Part shown: positions 62,273-64,000 of the stretch, in pieces
Numbering within the stretch: the stretch's first letter is position 1
Layout of the letters: each line of letters starts with the position of its first letter
From: Struthidea cinerea
Taxonomy: Eukaryota; Chordata; Aves; Passeriformes; Corcoracidae
Direction: 5' to 3'
NCBI GenBank assembly: GCA_013397865.1
Contig: VZTI01003364.1
Location: forward strand, 1,312,851-1,376,850
DNA: 64,000 bases
Made by a program: the position numbers and the translations under genes
The notes under the pieces: model-generated
Databases searched by the model: none
Seen by the model: the letters and a program-made list of their open reading frames with translations, nothing else
Told to the model about the DNA's origin: nothing

Positions 62273-63688
62273 CTTTTTAGAAAGGCTATAAAATCCTTGT
62301 GATTCAGGTCACAAAACAGCCCTGAAACAACATAATTTGGGAAATATCCACCCCTCTAGCGACAGCACTAGCTGCCTGCTGCAAGACTTCCCATGGTCTT
62401 ATCCAGGGCAACATCACCATCAGGATGCAGGACGTGCCTGGCTTCTCCCACGAACAAGTGTGCTCTGCTGACTGGTGCTCCCACCAGCTTTGTGCCTTTA
62501 AGCATCAGAGATGCACCAGCTCAAGAACAGCCCGGGAACAGATCCAGCAGCTCAAAAAACACACTGAGCGTTAATCGTTTATCTGCTCAGGTGCATCGAA
62601 AAACAGTTTGTAGTTTTCCATTGTGGATTCTTTTTACTGCCACCGGGTTTCAATGCAGGTGCTCTGTGCACCAAGCTTTAACCTTCGTAACAGCACTGCA
62701 GTTGGAATTATGCCAGCAGAGCTCAAGAAAATTTTAGTCTTTTGGTGCTCGACTCTGCAGAGAAGTACAGTTACACTCATTCTCCTGCAAGTGATCCTTG
62801 TAACAAATCCTGCCTCACTCAAATGGATCAGCTCATAATGACACACAGGAGACAAAAGGAAGGTGAAGGCTGAAGAACTATTTGTTTTTCCTTACTCATC
62901 ATATCACTTTCTTCAAAAGTGTCTTTTAAAGACATGTCGTAAGATTTCTCATTTCAAAACAGTTTATCTAACCCATGAAGATTACTTCCATTATGAAAAA
63001 GCTCTTTACACTTCAAGAGCAATTCTGCTAAGTTACAACCACTAGCATGTTTATACTGCATACAAAACCGGTCTTTCTACTTTTTCAGTGCTGACAGCGA
63101 TTTAAGTAGTGCAGTGCACAGTCCCCAGCCATAAACAGCAGCTACCAACTTGCAGGGAGCAAGGAAAAAGAAAGGAAGGAAGCAGTGAAAAGAAGGGGCA
63201 CTTGTAAGCACATGGCCTGTCACATTTGGTGTGCTGACATGCAGCCCCTCAGACACTTCATATCTTAAGAAGCACTCTCATCAAAGGCAGATCTGTAGTT
63301 GCCCCCTCCCAGGAGATTCCATCGCTGTGCAGCAACACAAGACCATGGAGAGGAGTGGTATCTGCTGTTTCTGCAGCAACCTGCCACAGCTGGCTCGGTG
63401 ATGGATGCAGGCAGCTGTCTGCAAGCTCTGGGACCCACAACCAGGAGCAGGTGGGGAGTGGTTCTTGGAGCCCACTTGAACCTGCCTGAAGCAGCTGAGG
63501 CACAGCAAGTCTCAGAGTCACACACTATGCAGGTCCTTGCTCCAGCCAGCCTGCCCTGCAGCTGGGGCCCATGCAATTCCACCCCACTCCTTGAACGGCC
63601 AGGCCTTTGCCTTCCTTCACAGCACAGGAAAACAAACATTCCCTTCAATCTAAAAAATCCACCTTTTTGATAATACTATATGCATTGG

Positions 63689-64000
63689 TGTGCTGGTTTT
63701 GGCTGGTGTGCTGGTTTTGGGTACAGTTGGTCTTCTTCAACTATGATATGGGGCTGTGTTTTGAATTTGTGCTGAACACAGGGCTGATAACAGAGAGATG
63801 TTTTTGCTATTGCTGAGCAGGGCTTACACAGAGCCAAGGCCTTTTCTGCTTCTCATACTGCCACACCAGTGAGGAAGGTGGGGGTGCATGGGAGGCTGGG
63901 AGGAGACAACACCTGTCCTGAGCTGGGACGGGTGACCCAAACTGACCAAAGGGATATTCCAGATCATGTGACATAATATTCAATATATAAAGTGGGAGGA
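63689..64000 (+). mobile_element. ERVL-type LTR, 5' part, cut by the window edge
   Basis: The element starts TGTGCTGGTTTTGGCTGG, the 5' end of a widespread avian ERVL-class LTR (TguLTR5-like, named from memory). It continues with stretches I associate with this LTR, including GGGGCTGTGTTTTG, TTGCTGAGCAG, CTTTTCTGCTTCTCA and GACCAAAGGGATATTCCA. A TATA box (TATATAAAG) sits at 63984-63992, placing the transcription start just outside the window. It lies in RRM2B intron 6 on the opposite strand to the gene. The first 18 bp are duplicated (63689-63706, then from 63707). Confidence 0.85.

Larger units (their letters stand above)
60176..64000 (-). other. RRM2B: RRM2B intron 6, partial, rich in mobile elements
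   Basis: The sequence upstream of exon 7 (minus sense) should be intron 6, at least 3,825 bp long here. I searched by eye on the minus strand for the expected exon 6 peptide (the segment ending ISRDE) and did not find it, so exon 6 is taken to lie beyond 64000. The interval contains a 16-bp tandem duplication (60411-60442), a long CR1 copy (61093-62272) split by an ERVL-type LTR, and a second LTR from 63689 to the edge. About 60230-60400, 60450-61090 and 62280-63680 appear to be unique intronic DNA. An exon shorter than I can spot by eye remains possible. Confidence 0.75.

Noticed and set aside
60230..63680. RRM2B exon 6
   Set aside because: The expected segment before GLHC (ending ISRDE in the family) was not found on the minus strand, so it is taken to lie outside the window.
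1..64000. CRISPR arrays, operons, tRNA or rRNA genes
   Set aside because: No regularly spaced repeats, clustered bacterial-type genes or RNA gene signatures are seen; the window is vertebrate nuclear DNA.

Overview
This is a vertebrate, almost certainly bird, genomic window. It holds one recognisable gene, whose last three coding exons lie near the right-hand end. The avian call rests on CR1 LINE fragments (CR1-type 3' tails ending in ATTCTATGATTC, truncated 5' ends, both orientations) and on several long terminal repeats that match avian ERVL- and ERVK-type elements as I remember them. The number of fairly intact solo LTRs suggests a passerine or close relative; that is an inference.

Right end (about 56.1-64 kb): the 3' half of RRM2B, the p53-inducible small subunit of ribonucleotide reductase, on the minus strand. 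Exons 7, 8 and 9 encode 35, 38 and 50 residues. All junctions are phase 0 with GT/AG borders, and together the exons correspond to residues 229-351 of a 351-residue protein. Exons 1-6 lie beyond the right edge. The introns hold CR1 fragments, one of them split by an ERVL-type LTR. A further LTR, pointing against the gene, runs off the right edge.

Rest of the window (1-56 kb): I find no protein-coding exon I can defend. It is AT-leaning intergenic DNA, or possibly long-intron DNA of a neighbour. In human the neighbour on this side of RRM2B is NCALD, and I looked for its coding exons without success. The region carries solo LTRs at about 3.9, 6.4, 12.0, 12.7, 29.6, 45.7 and 51.8 kb. CR1 pieces lie at 7.5, 15.0, 15.2, 32.6, 34.6, 41.6 and 49.2 kb. 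There are also a few microsatellites, a 42-bp tandem duplication, a perfect 12-bp-stem hairpin and one small CpG-dense patch.

Three LTRs have exact target-site duplications readable from the sequence: 12680-13313 (5 bp), 45667-46080 (5 bp) and 51848-52187 (6 bp). These are the best-defined mobile elements. I see no operon, CRISPR array, RNA gene or novel multi-gene system. The long open frames scattered through the window look like chance frames or transposon remnants.
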